Shown piece after piece: positions 34,661 to 45,113 of a stretch of DNA of 64,000 bases (the first letter of the stretch is position 1; the number at the start of each line of letters is the position of its first letter). Source of the stretch: Sesamum alatum (lineage: Eukaryota > Streptophyta > Magnoliopsida > Lamiales > Pedaliaceae); contig JACGWO010000004.1 in the NCBI GenBank assembly GCA_034509735.1, positions 21,991,395-22,055,394 of the forward strand, written 5' to 3'. Under the pieces are notes generated by a model. It did no database searches, was not told where the DNA came from, and saw only the letters and a list, made by a program, of their open reading frames with translations. The position numbers and the translations under genes are program-made.

Positions 34661-35303
34661 TGATCCGGTTCTGGCTAATACCTGCTTTGAGCTGGCTTTC
34701 CGTCATATAGAGAAGGGAAAAACTAATAATGAAATGAGATGCCCGCTCCTGCCCTCCGACTAGGAGGTCAGTCGCTCTCCCGTCTCTCTTTGGTTGGGAG
34801 AGTAACAGCATCATCTCAACTATGCCAGCTCCCCTCACGCTTTTTGGGCTTCCGGGTAGCTGGCTACGGATCGATGACACTCTTTACTTGAAATCCATAT
34901 CATCACTTGCTGTCCTTCTGTGGGGATTTGCCGAGGCCTTGATTCCCAGTCTGGGTTTTTTTTTCCACCTTTGAATTAATGCTTTGGAAGGGGAAGCACT
35001 CAAGTAGAACTCATTTCTCTTTCTATAGTTTGGGAGCCGGCCCGTTAACTAACCTTCCTTGCTCTCATCTTCATCCCCGACTATATAGTAGTCCGTCTTC
35101 CAAACCCGCTGAAAGTCAAGTAAGAAGTCCCACTGCAACTATTCATCTAAGCGTTTATTCCGCTAGTCTGCCCTTTTAGTGAAAGCAGAACCAGCGCTTA
35201 AGAAAGAGTAGGAGAAGTTGGCACGTCTTTCACTTGGCTACGAAACTATGCCCCTCTCGAAAGAAAAGAGATGCTTTCCTTCTTTTGCTTTTCTACCTTC
35301 TAT
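34661..35303. other. Probable mitochondrial-derived DNA (NUMT or misjoined contig)
   Basis: Base composition changes abruptly to a balanced, purine-block style ('gaaagcagaaccagcgctta', 'cccctctcgaaagaaaag', 'tagtccgtcttccaaacc') that I associate with plant mitochondrial intergenic DNA. It differs from everything around it. It runs directly into the assembly gap, so it is either a nuclear insertion or an assembly join. No gene is visible in it. Confidence 0.5.
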
Positions 35304-35803
35304 NNNNNNNNNNNNNNNNNNNNNNNNNNNNNNNNNNNNNNNNNNNNNNNNNNNNNNNNNNNNNNNNNNNNNNNNNNNNNNNNNNNNNNNNNNNNNNNNN
35401 NNNNNNNNNNNNNNNNNNNNNNNNNNNNNNNNNNNNNNNNNNNNNNNNNNNNNNNNNNNNNNNNNNNNNNNNNNNNNNNNNNNNNNNNNNNNNNNNNNNN
35501 NNNNNNNNNNNNNNNNNNNNNNNNNNNNNNNNNNNNNNNNNNNNNNNNNNNNNNNNNNNNNNNNNNNNNNNNNNNNNNNNNNNNNNNNNNNNNNNNNNNN
35601 NNNNNNNNNNNNNNNNNNNNNNNNNNNNNNNNNNNNNNNNNNNNNNNNNNNNNNNNNNNNNNNNNNNNNNNNNNNNNNNNNNNNNNNNNNNNNNNNNNNN
35701 NNNNNNNNNNNNNNNNNNNNNNNNNNNNNNNNNNNNNNNNNNNNNNNNNNNNNNNNNNNNNNNNNNNNNNNNNNNNNNNNNNNNNNNNNNNNNNNNNNNN
35801 NNN
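35304..35803. other. Assembly gap (500 N)
   Basis: Exactly 500 undetermined bases, a conventional gap size, so the true distance is unknown. Any reading frame across it is meaningless. Confidence 1.
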
Positions 35804-36086
35804 GCCTCCCTTGCCTGCACGCGTCTGCCCTACCGGCAGCGTGCGGCTGCGCGCGGCCAGCCCTCCCGGCTGGCGGGCTGCATCGTTTCTCGTTTTTCGT
35901 TCAATTTTTCCACCCCGTTTCCCAAGAAAAACAGAAAAATACCAACATTCAGAAATTCACACGAATTAAAAGCAATAAAACCGACATGCTTAAAATCAAG
36001 AAAAATCAAGATTTAATATAAAACATGCCAATATCACGTTTCATGCTTAGAACGCACATTAACCCTAGGCCTATACACCGAACCGG
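35804..36086 (-). mobile_element. Internal (leader) region of an LTR family 1 element
   Basis: On the - strand this follows the LTR and primer-binding site, so it is untranslated leader. It is GC-rich at its far end (35804-35880) and A-rich nearer the binding site. No gag start is visible before the gap. Confidence 0.6.
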
Positions 36087-36098
36087 GCTCTGATACCA
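36087..36098 (-). promoter_or_regulatory. Primer-binding site (initiator tRNA-Met type)
   Basis: The - strand reads TGGTATCAGAGC, complementary to the 3' end of plant initiator tRNA-Met. This is the usual minus-strand primer site of Copia elements. It lies one base after the CA end of the LTR at 36100-38101, fixing the element's orientation as -. Confidence 0.9.
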
Positions 36099-36099
36099 C

Positions 36100-38101
36100 T
36101 GAAAGAAATCGGTGGGTCATCCCGGGAATTGCGCGAGTGTGGAAGCGCGATAAAAATAAATATACAAAAAATTAAAGCATGCTTTAAATGTAAAAGAACA
36201 CGCTCAAGGGGTGTGCCCTTGAGATTTCCGGGCGTTCTGTGTATCTCATGATCATATAACATGTAAAGAAATCATGGAGGCCATAGAGTTGAAAATTAAA
36301 GAGGGACGAAAAAGTAAAACGAGACCTACCCGTTGTCGTTTTCGTCTTCAACGGCTACACGCGTTGTTCCCCGTTTTGCACCGAGATCTCGTTCTTGAGA
36401 CCCTCCAAATTATGACACACGATCCACCCACGTATCTTGTACGCCGTGCTAGCAACGAACAAGTATTTATTTTGGAGTGGATGAATCAACGACACGTTAT
36501 CAATTAACGGTATTGATTCATCAATGTTCTAGTGTTCCAAGAACAAAAGAACAAGAAATAATTTTCTCGTAGAGAGAGAGGGGGCGGACGAGAGGTGAGG
36601 AAGGGGGAGATGAGTGTGTGTTGTGTGTGTGATTTCAAGAATCATCATCCTTCAATTGTTGGAGGCTAGAGGTTTATATAGAGGAGGAGTTTAATCCTGT
36701 TTAAACTCCAACTCTAAGAACTCTAATTTGACTAGGATTTTGACCTAGTCAAAGTCCTAGTCAAACTAGTGTTTGACCTTGTCAAACAAATCCTAGCCTT
36801 CCATCTCCCCTTTCCATCTCAACCGTTGATTTTAATTTAATGGAATATTTAAATCCCATTAAATATTCCAAAAGGCTAAAAGAATAAATATAATATAATA
36901 AATAAATATTAATATTTATTCTAAGCCTATTAAATCAACCTTTTAATAAATCCTATTTATTAATTTAATTTCCTTTATCAAATAGAAGGAATTAATTTCT
37001 CCAAGAAAATATAGGACCCGATTAAATCTAATTTAATCATTCCTTTACTCCAATATTTAATCCCAAATTAAATACTAAGTGTGTGTGGATAGTGTGTGAC
37101 TCTTTAGGTTCACCTTTCAGCTAGACTTGGTCGGATTCCCAGAATCCGTCCGTTACCATGGGTGGCCATCTAGCAACGGTCCATGGCACTAGAGACTAGG
37201 TGAAATATTCGGGGATGAACATTTAGGCTCTAACAGTACACTTGTCCTTCTGTCTTCGGTCTCCGGTCTCATCACTTAGGGTCTAGGGCACGGAAAATGC
37301 AGGTACCCATTTTGGACCTAAGTGTCGGTCTGTCCTTACTAAACGTCGCAAGGGAAACCTTTCCCTTCTGTTCAGTTACTGTGGCCACAGATTTCAGGGA
37401 CAAGACACAGAGCATACATGAGACTCAACTGTCAATGCCTTTTGACAGGAGACAGATCCTTTCTTGGAAACTACTGTCACTTTGTGCACCCGAGCTGCAC
37501 TAGACATGGCTTATGACTACTCCAGAGTATTTTGGCAATCTCTTACCATATCTAAGATACAAACCTGATGCACAGGTAAACTCAGCAGTTCCTCAAGTTA
37601 AAGGACTTGGCCTGTACCGTTGGAACCGGGAATACACGTCATACCTTGCTGACCATACTCAAGGTCCTCCGTAAGACGGTTCCCGCGAGTCACCTCAGTC
37701 AGCTGCTTCCTAGCATGCTGACCCACTAACACTGCTTAGACGACCTTCGTCACCCGTAGATGAAATACGACAGCAGATGCTTAGTGCAAGTCTCAAAGGG
37801 AATCCCGGTACCCATTTTCCGGATTCCTTGACTTGGAGATTTCCGAACTGATTCGGTAAGACTGATTTCATGGACCTACCTCCAAGCGTAGTCCCAGTCC
37901 CCGAAATCGTTTCTCAGTCCGTGGGCTTTGTTTGCGTAGTGAACAGAAATGTAAATGCAGATAAGTGAACGTAAACAAAGTATTGCCATATGAATTTTCA
38001 CTTCTTTATTCATAAATATTTTTATCAAATACCAAAAAATTGTCTAGACATAGGTTACATATTCCTGCCAAAATTGGCTTACATGGTCACCCATTCTAAC
38101 A
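36100..38101 (-). mobile_element. 5' LTR of a Copia-type element (LTR family 1, ~2.0 kb)
   Basis: On the - strand it begins TGTTAGAATGGGTGACCATG at 38101 and ends CTTTCA at 36100, directly followed by a tRNA-Met primer site. Internal blocks (the complement of 37160-37205, 'ccatgggtggccatctagc' and 'acggtccatggcac') match 46040-46100 in the solo LTR. It contains no gene. The rest of the element is lost at the gap. It interrupts the transposon ORF remains at 38102-39848. Confidence 0.85.
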
Positions 38102-39848
38102 TTTAACTCGGTAAGGTGGCTCTCCCAGTAGGCCTCCAGATATCAGCGCTCCTCCGTCGAGTGAGGGAAGTCCCGAGAAGCTTGCTCCCTGACATTAGCT
38201 AAAGCAGTAGATTGCTCTCCGTCACAGCAGCTGCTGCTGCAGCTGCTCCACCTTGTCTTTGGCTGCCTAGTCCTTCCCTCAATAGTCCGAGCCCGTTCCT
38301 GGGCAGCCTTCTTGGCTTGCTTGGTCTTGGTCACCTACCCCGCTAGACAGTCCACCTTTTCTTCTAGCCTCTTTCGCTGGTCGTTCGATGGAGGAGGAGG
38401 AGGGACCTGGGGACGGGAGATGGCCTCCCCCAAAACCGCGCTCGCATGAGAAGAAGTAACCTCAGTAAGCATGTTTAGAAAATAAAGACTAGAAAAGGAA
38501 AGGAATAAGAGGTTACCTGGCATGATAGCCTACGAAGAACCCCAAGCAGGTCTTCTCGAGGAGTGCACGATAATGCCCTTCTGTCCCTTGGTAGTAAGCC
38601 CCCTTTCAAGACATCCATAGCCTAGGCAGTTTCCCCTTAGGCTCCTTCACAAGAGACTAGTAAGGGTACAAGCCCCATTTTGGGGCAAACCGCTGGCGGC
38701 AAGGGGAGGAGCTGCTGATGTCCCAAGATAGAGGTGGCGGGATTGGGGGAGTGATCGCCCTTACACGAGTAGATACTTATAGAAGGACCATCGAGGAGAC
38801 GACCCCCTTGGCCTGTTTGAAGGAGCTCTGAGGGGCTGAGGCAGCGCGCTTCACCCTAGAGTCACCAGAGGTGGGAGTCCTCTTAGAGGGCCAGCTAAGG
38901 AGGCATCGCCTGCCTGCCCCCTGAGTCGCTCTGCAGACTGCTCTGTAGATACTTGCTAAACATCACGCTTTCTTCAAAAAAACAAGGATAAAATCAACCA
39001 CCAATATAAGGTATGAACAAGAAGAGTCAAGAAGCATGTAAAAAAAAATAAAAAATACCCAGTGGCTCTTCCTTGGGGACCACTGTAGAGCTGAGCCTGA
39101 AGTGAGACAGGAGCCTCTCTTCTATCAAAACTCCAGCAATCGTACGACTGGGAGCCCTATAATAAAGGCGATCAAGGTGGGCGCCCTATATGTATGGAGA
39201 ATGAGACTAGGGGAGGAAGGTCATACAACCAGCCGTGGGGGAACGACCAAGGAGAAGGAAGGATAACAAAGAAGAAGTTAGCCTACCACAGTTTAGGGGT
39301 GTTTGGAGCAGGCATGAACTACACTCCTCGATGGGGGAGAAATGAAAAACCCCAAGTTCTAATTTTTTAAATTAAAAACAAGAAAAATGTCCTGACCAGT
39401 AGGGAAGAGGCCATGATACTTTATGATAATGGCAAAATCGGCCAAAAGATAGAAGGAGTTTGGGGTTAACTTGTTCAAGGGGAACCCGAAGGGGCGGGCA
39501 ACGTCCTCATAAAAAGACAGGATGGGGAAGCGAAGGCCAGCTTTTAGTTGGGCCGAAAAGAAGCATAGGCAATTCCGGGAGGGGGAAAGATTAGGCTGAC
39601 TATCAGGAGAAGGGACGAGAAGGACGTAGTTGGGGGAATATGGTATTCGGCCATAAGAGCCTCCAGATCGAAAAGATGAAGGGTGGAGGAGGCACCCTCA
39701 ACAAGAATGGGACTGCTCGCCCTCTCTCCCTCTCCCCTACCGGTGACGGGAGGCTCCGCCCCTTCACCGGGGAAGATCCACAACCTCATCCTCCTCGCCG
39801 CTCGAACTCTCGCCCTCACTAGAAGGCTCATCTAATAGGCAACGAGAC
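38102..39848 (-). pseudogene. Gypsy-type accessory ORF remnant (putative gypsy transposon domain)
   Basis: On the - strand an acidic stretch (SSEGESSSGEEDEVVD, about 39790) is followed by LEALMAEYHIPPTTSFSSLL (about 39650-39710) and PPPGIAYASF. This is the conserved start of the plant 'putative gypsy type transposon' protein found in Tat-lineage elements. Downstream frames are broken by many stops. A Lys/Arg/Gln-rich segment (38334-38143) matches the usual coiled-coil tail. Clearly dead. Confidence 0.65.
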
Positions 39849-40658
39849 TGTTAGAATAGGTGACCAAAAAGCTAATTGGATTGACGGTTTTGGGTACTAT
39901 TTAGCAATCTTTATTAAAGCAATATTGACTTGAAGAATATAGTAAGTATTTATCTGTGGCACTATGTGTTTGTTGTGCTTACGGATTACGTTAAACGGCG
40001 TTTTAACGTCACAACAAATGTCCACAGACCAATTGGATAACCTATGTAGTTGGGCTATGCATTGGATGGCAGCAATGAAACCAACTTCTGAGGGTTGGTC
40101 TGAAACTTTCCAAGTGGAGGACCTCGAGACAGGGCATCAAGGGTCCTATAGAGACTTGCACTAAGGATTACATTCATTGGATGAGTGCCATGTTTCATCA
40201 GCGACAGACGTTGGACATCTATGCAACATTAGTGGGTTAGTTGACAAGGAGTCAGCTAACTAAACTGACTCGCGGGAATCATCATATCCTTGGAGGCTTA
40301 GTCGGTATGACTCGAATTCCTGGCTCCGATAGTTCGAGATTAGTCCTCGGACTTGAGGAATCATGGCAGTCACATGCATATGACGGCCTTATCTAGGATC
40401 TGGCAAGAGATGTCCGTATCTGGGAACGTTCATTATAAGCATTATCCAGTGCAGTCAAAATATGTATTGAGGACGGTGGAATCCAAGATACGATCCGTCA
40501 CCTGTAAGTATATGAGAGTCGAGTCTCCTATGCGCTCTGAGACAGTTTAAGCTTTTTGACTCTATGGCCACAGCGATTGATCGAGTGGGGAATGGTTTCC
40601 TACGTCGATCAATAGAGCAAACGTGTCCCGAGTTATTGAGCATAGTTGTCTAGTCCTG
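39849..40658 (+). mobile_element. Truncated 5' part of an LTR family 1 copy
   Basis: Starts tgttagaataggtgaccaaa and is collinear with 45114-45938, sharing blocks such as 'gaggacctcgagacagggcat', 'cattggatgagtgccatgtttcatc' and 'gaatggtttcctacgtcga'. It stops abruptly near 40658, so the second half of the LTR is missing. Confidence 0.85.
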
Positions 40659-41879
40659 CCTGCCGAGCAAATTCATAAAGGAATTCAACCGCAGAGAAAG
40701 AAATAGCTTGTCGATCAATCAACCCTGCCTGCCTTTGTAATAAATAGTGAAGGAGATGTTTATAACATTTCCCAGCATGACAAAAAAGCCATGATTAGTA
40801 TGAGGGAATAGGGTGGGAATGGAATTGACATTCCCAAGTCCACTCCTATACATGTGATTGGTATAAGTATGCAAAGGAATTAGTTATTCCATAGGAATCC
40901 TAATTTCCTTAGGAAAGGGATTAGTGATTTCATCCCCACATCATGGTATTTATTACCTATTCCTATTATGTTGGGAATGGAATGTTTTTTTTCCTTGACA
41001 AAATTATCCTTATATAAAGTTTCTATTTCTATCACATATTCTATTAGATGTGTTCTTCATCTTTCACTTTGTCTCATCATTTTCTTCGTCTTCCAGTTTC
41101 TCTTATCGTCTTCTTCAAGTATATAATTATCAAAATTACCAGGTAAATTTTATTGGCTCTGACTTTTTCTATATCTTCTTCTTAAATGATTACTCATTAA
41201 TTGCTCTTTTCGTTCATGTGGGAATACTACTGCTGAATAAAACTCATATGATTATGATGAGACCACGTGAAATAGCATATGAAAACAACAAAAATTATAT
41301 GAAAAACCGACCAATAGCACTTCATCTCATTAGTCGGTTTTTGCGTCCATCATGCCTTCTAGACCTGAAGAACTGCTAGGACCTGTGTTGTATTACTTAG
41401 AAGTTCTGGTGTATTTTCTTGATTGTAGATATATATTCATATATTGTTTTCGATGCCAGCTTTAGCAATATTATGCCATGGGATCTAATCGGAGTGGGTG
41501 ATAACTTAGGATTTGCATCCCTTATGGCATACCTATTTAGTTACAAGAATTCCTCAAAATCTTCTTGAACGAAGGGTAGTTTGTTTTTTGATTTCATCAA
41601 AGTAGAATATGAAACATGTATGTTAACCTACATGGGAAAACAAAAAGAATCTAGTGTATGTGTCTCAATTTTGTAAATCTTAGATTGTTTGGACTCTCAA
41701 TTTTGTTTAAACTCAAATGAGTCTATTTATTTTCAATTTCTCTTAATTTGATTTCTAAATTTTTAGTTTAAATGTTTCATTTCATTAATATTAATTCTTG
41801 ATTTTAAATTGCAGTTACAAGACTAAGCTTAGCAATGAAAAAATTAGCAAGGAGAAAGAAATACATGACAATGTTATCA
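40659..41879. other. Left flank of the PIF/Harbinger element
   Basis: No gene. AT-rich; the stretch 40800-40990 has repeated 'gggaatgg', 'ttcccaagt' and 'attcctatt' words that may belong to the transposon's subterminal region. The true element end was not established. Confidence 0.4.
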
Positions 41880-43170
41880 GTTTGGTTGAACATAATGCAA
41901 TTAGTCAGTTGGTTTTAGCTCATTGTCCTTAGATCTATAGAATATAATAATGAATCTATTAGCCTAAGACAAATATATGAATATAATTTTTTTGAGAGGA
42001 CAAAATACATTCAAAAAATAATTTATGAGAGTGATAGTAAATGCAAAAACACAGTTAGGATGAATAGAGAGGTTTTTGTTCGTTTATGCTCTAAACATGA
42101 AGATACTGGTGTAGTATCTCGAACTAAAAATATTCTAGTGCAGGAACAAGTAGCTATTCAATACATATTTTGGCTCATCATCAGAAGCAAAGAACCATAA
42201 ACGAAAATTTCGAACGTTCTGGCGAAACAATTAGTAGGCATTTTGTAAAAGTGATTAATGCTATTATTAGCCTTCAAGGAGAATTACTCAAGAAACCAAA
42301 GGCAATACATGTTAACTCTACAGATTAGAGATGGAAATGGTTTGAGGTAAGCTATTGAATATTCCTATAAGTTTGGTTTATATATTATTATGTACTTATT
42401 TAGATGTCTATAATAGGGACGCTTAGGAGCTTTAGATGGTACTCATACAAGGGTTCGTGTGTCGGTAGAAGACAAACCTAGATATCAAACATGTAAAAAT
42501 GAAATTGCTACTAATGTATTAGGAGTGTGCTCCCAAGATATGCAATTCATCTATGTTTTGTTGGGATGGGAAGGCTCAGTTGTTAATAGTACAGGGTTAA
42601 GAGATGCAATAAGTAGCCGAAGTGGTCTTGTAGTTCCCCGAGGTAAGATCCATAAAAGATACTTTAGTGAAAAATAGAGAAGTAAAATCATGTAGTCAAA
42701 ACCAATTTATAGCAGTTATGTAACTTTGAAGGTTCATATTATCTTGTGAATGTTGGATATACAAATGGTGATGGATTCCTTGCACCATTTTGAGGCCAAA
42801 GATACAATTTAAATGATTGGACGGAAAGATACCAACCTACCTCTGCCGAAGAATTTTTTAATATGAAGCATTCATCTGCAAGAAACAGTATAGAAAGGTT
42901 AGTTAGTGTGTTAAAGAGTCGATGAGGAATCCTTAGAAGTCCTTCATATTATCTAAATAAAATTCAAAATCATATTTTCATGGCTTGTTGCCTACTTCAT
43001 AATTTTATAAGAAAGAAATGGGTGGTTACCAATCAGATGATGGGGAAATTCTAGAAGATGAAAGCGACAGAGAGCATCCAAACAATGTTGATGAAGATTA
43101 CGGACTAGTCACTACGATTGAGCCTTCTAATGAATGGACCACTTTTTTGACAAAATCTCACAGTTAACAT
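41880..43170 (+). pseudogene. PIF/Harbinger transposase pseudogene
   Basis: Interrupted frames read as a plant PIF/Harbinger (DDE_Tnp_4) transposase. An N-terminal part (MNREVFVRLCSKHEDTG, 42060) and an intron at about 42343-42418 are followed by LGALDGTHTRVRV (42423), EIATNVLGVCSQDMQFIYV, VNVGYTNGDGFLAPF, LNDWTERYQPTSAEEFFN, IERLVSVLKSR and ACCLLHNFIRKEM. Catalytic Asp1 (42435-42437) and the Glu remain. The second catalytic Asp of the usual VDAGYT motif is Asn here (42749-42751). Several stops and frameshifts make it inactive. Confidence 0.87.
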
Positions 43171-43654
43171 GTTTAATACTTGGAGAGCATGACATGCTAG
43201 ATGATTGTTTTATATTTTTCTAGTGGTAGTTGTCAAATTATTGTTTACAATTATATGTATCTTATAAACTAGTTCGTGGGTGTTCCAAATAATGGAAACG
43301 GATTGCATTTCATTTTCTTTTCTTTTTTTTTTTTAACTCGACACCTTATTCGGTTAATTGTTTTAAATAAAATTAATTTTTAATTATATAAAAAATGTTC
43401 ATTACATCTGAAAATTTTAAATTCAGTTGATTTTGTTTAGGACATACATCCGATTAGTACTAATCAGTAGTTGTTAGTGAATGGTTTGGATTTGAGTTGA
43501 CTGACAACAACAACAGAGGTGAACTTGTCTTAGCATAGGGATGGATTGAATTTCATTCTTTTGTTAACTAGACACCTTATTGGATTAATTGTTTTAAGGA
43601 TATTTATTTGGTTTATCATCTTTTTCTTTTTTGTATGATTAATCCTATAAAGAA

Positions 43655-44670
43655 TGGATATTCCGACATAAGATTCAAGAGGTCGTGGTAACAATAAAAG
43701 AAAATGGAAGTATGAGGAAGATACGAAGCTTGCTGAGGCTCTTTTGGATATGGTAAATTGGAGCATATAAAGCTGAAAATGGATTTAAACCTGGTTATTA
43801 ATGATGTGGAAGAAAATGCAAGTGTCTTTACCTAATTCAGGTTTGAAGGCCAAGCCACATATTGAGTCAAGAATCAAGACTTTACGAAGGGATTTTAATA
43901 TTATTTATGACATGTTGAATCGTCCTAATACAAGCAGCTTTGGTTTTGATCCGATAAAAAAATGTGTTAAGGCAGAAAAAGCTGTATGGGAGGCATATCT
44001 TCAGGTTCGTAATTTAACTTATTTACGTGTACTTGTGCTGTTATTTTGTACCTGTATTAACATACAATGAGATTATTTTTCTTGGTAGAGTCATTCTACC
44101 CATGTGATTTGGCAAAACAAGCCATATTCTTTTTATGATGACTTGATTGTTACATTTGGGAGAGATTGGGGCCACTGGAAATAATGCTGAAAGGCCTGCT
44201 GATATGATGGAAGAGATACAAAGAGAAGAAGTTAACAATGATCCGAATAATAATGTTGAAACTACTATTAAAAATGGTTTTGAGGACTTTGATGCGTTTA
44301 TGTCATTCTCTCCTCTAGAATCTCCATAGAAGTGAAGGGATACAAAAGAAGAAAAAATGAAGTAGAAGTGTTGATAACTTGATGATCATGACAGAGGGTA
44401 TGAACGAAGTAGCTTAAGTTATTGGAAGCGAAATTTCTAAGCTAGTCAACTTTTTAACAAAGCAATTCGAGTTGAAACTGAAGTTTCAGAAAAAAGACAA
44501 AAAATTGATTCTAAGATAAGAAAGATCCCCAATCTCACTGCCACATCCGTTATTAGAGTTGTGTACTGTATAGCTCAAAACCATGAGTTAACTGATGTAT
44601 TTTTAAGCATAAGCGAAGAAGGCAGAGAGCAGTTGGTTGTGGCTATCTTACATGGTGTTATTTGAGGATT
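43655..44670 (+). pseudogene. Myb/SANT-like protein gene of the PIF/Harbinger element (pseudogene)
   Basis: The second gene of the same transposon lies in the same orientation, downstream of the transposase. Fragments read RGRGNNKRKWKYEEDTKLAE, ALLDMVNW, then MQVSLPNSGLKAKPHIESRI, NIIYDMLNRPNTSSFGFD, KCVKAEKAVWEAYLQ and, after a probable intron, SHSTHVIWQNKPYSFYDDL. This is the Myb/SANT-like DNA-binding domain that partners PIF transposases. A later acidic part (NNDPNNNVETTIKNGFEDF, about 44240) fits the family. Stops and frameshifts occur throughout. Confidence 0.8.
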
Positions 44671-44959
44671 TTGTCTAATAGAAAAAGTTCGCAACCTTTT
44701 AACCTTTAGTTTTTTTAAGTGGATGGAGTAGTTCCTGGTCAAATAGTTGATTATGTAACTAGTTGAATGTTTAGTTTTAATGTGTCAGAGATGGATTAAA
44801 CATGAATTATTGGCTGATATTAGTTTTAATGTGTTAGAGATGGATTAAACATGAGTTATGTTACTAACATCTTTTTTTGTGTTTACTTAGAACGTATTGT
44901 TTGGTATTTGGTTTAATGGCCAAAATATTGTTTTGGTAGTAGATGCGTTGTGATTAAAT

Positions 44960-45113
44960 TCGATTAATTAGTTTGGTTGATAAAATCTATATAATTTCTT
45001 TTGCAGAAACATAACCTTCTATAAATAATAATGCGACCTCCTGGGAGGTACGCGACCTCATTGGAGCTATGTGACTTCCTTGAAGATAAACCTTTTGCAG
45101 ATAATAATGTGCC
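44960..45113. repeat. Tandem repeat, left part (split by the solo LTR)
   Basis: About 75-bp units of 'gcgacctcctgggaggta..cgacctcattggagctatg..acttccttgaagataaacctttt'. The same units resume at 47338 after the solo LTR. The last five bases (gtgcc, 45109-45113) are the LTR's target duplication. Confidence 0.75.

Noticed and set aside
35218..36021. Long frames crossing 35304-35803
   Set aside because: They consist mostly of undetermined bases in the assembly gap.
39544..39831. 95-codon - strand frame as an intact gene
   Set aside because: It is a fragment of a gypsy accessory ORF, with its N-terminus in a different frame and stops downstream.
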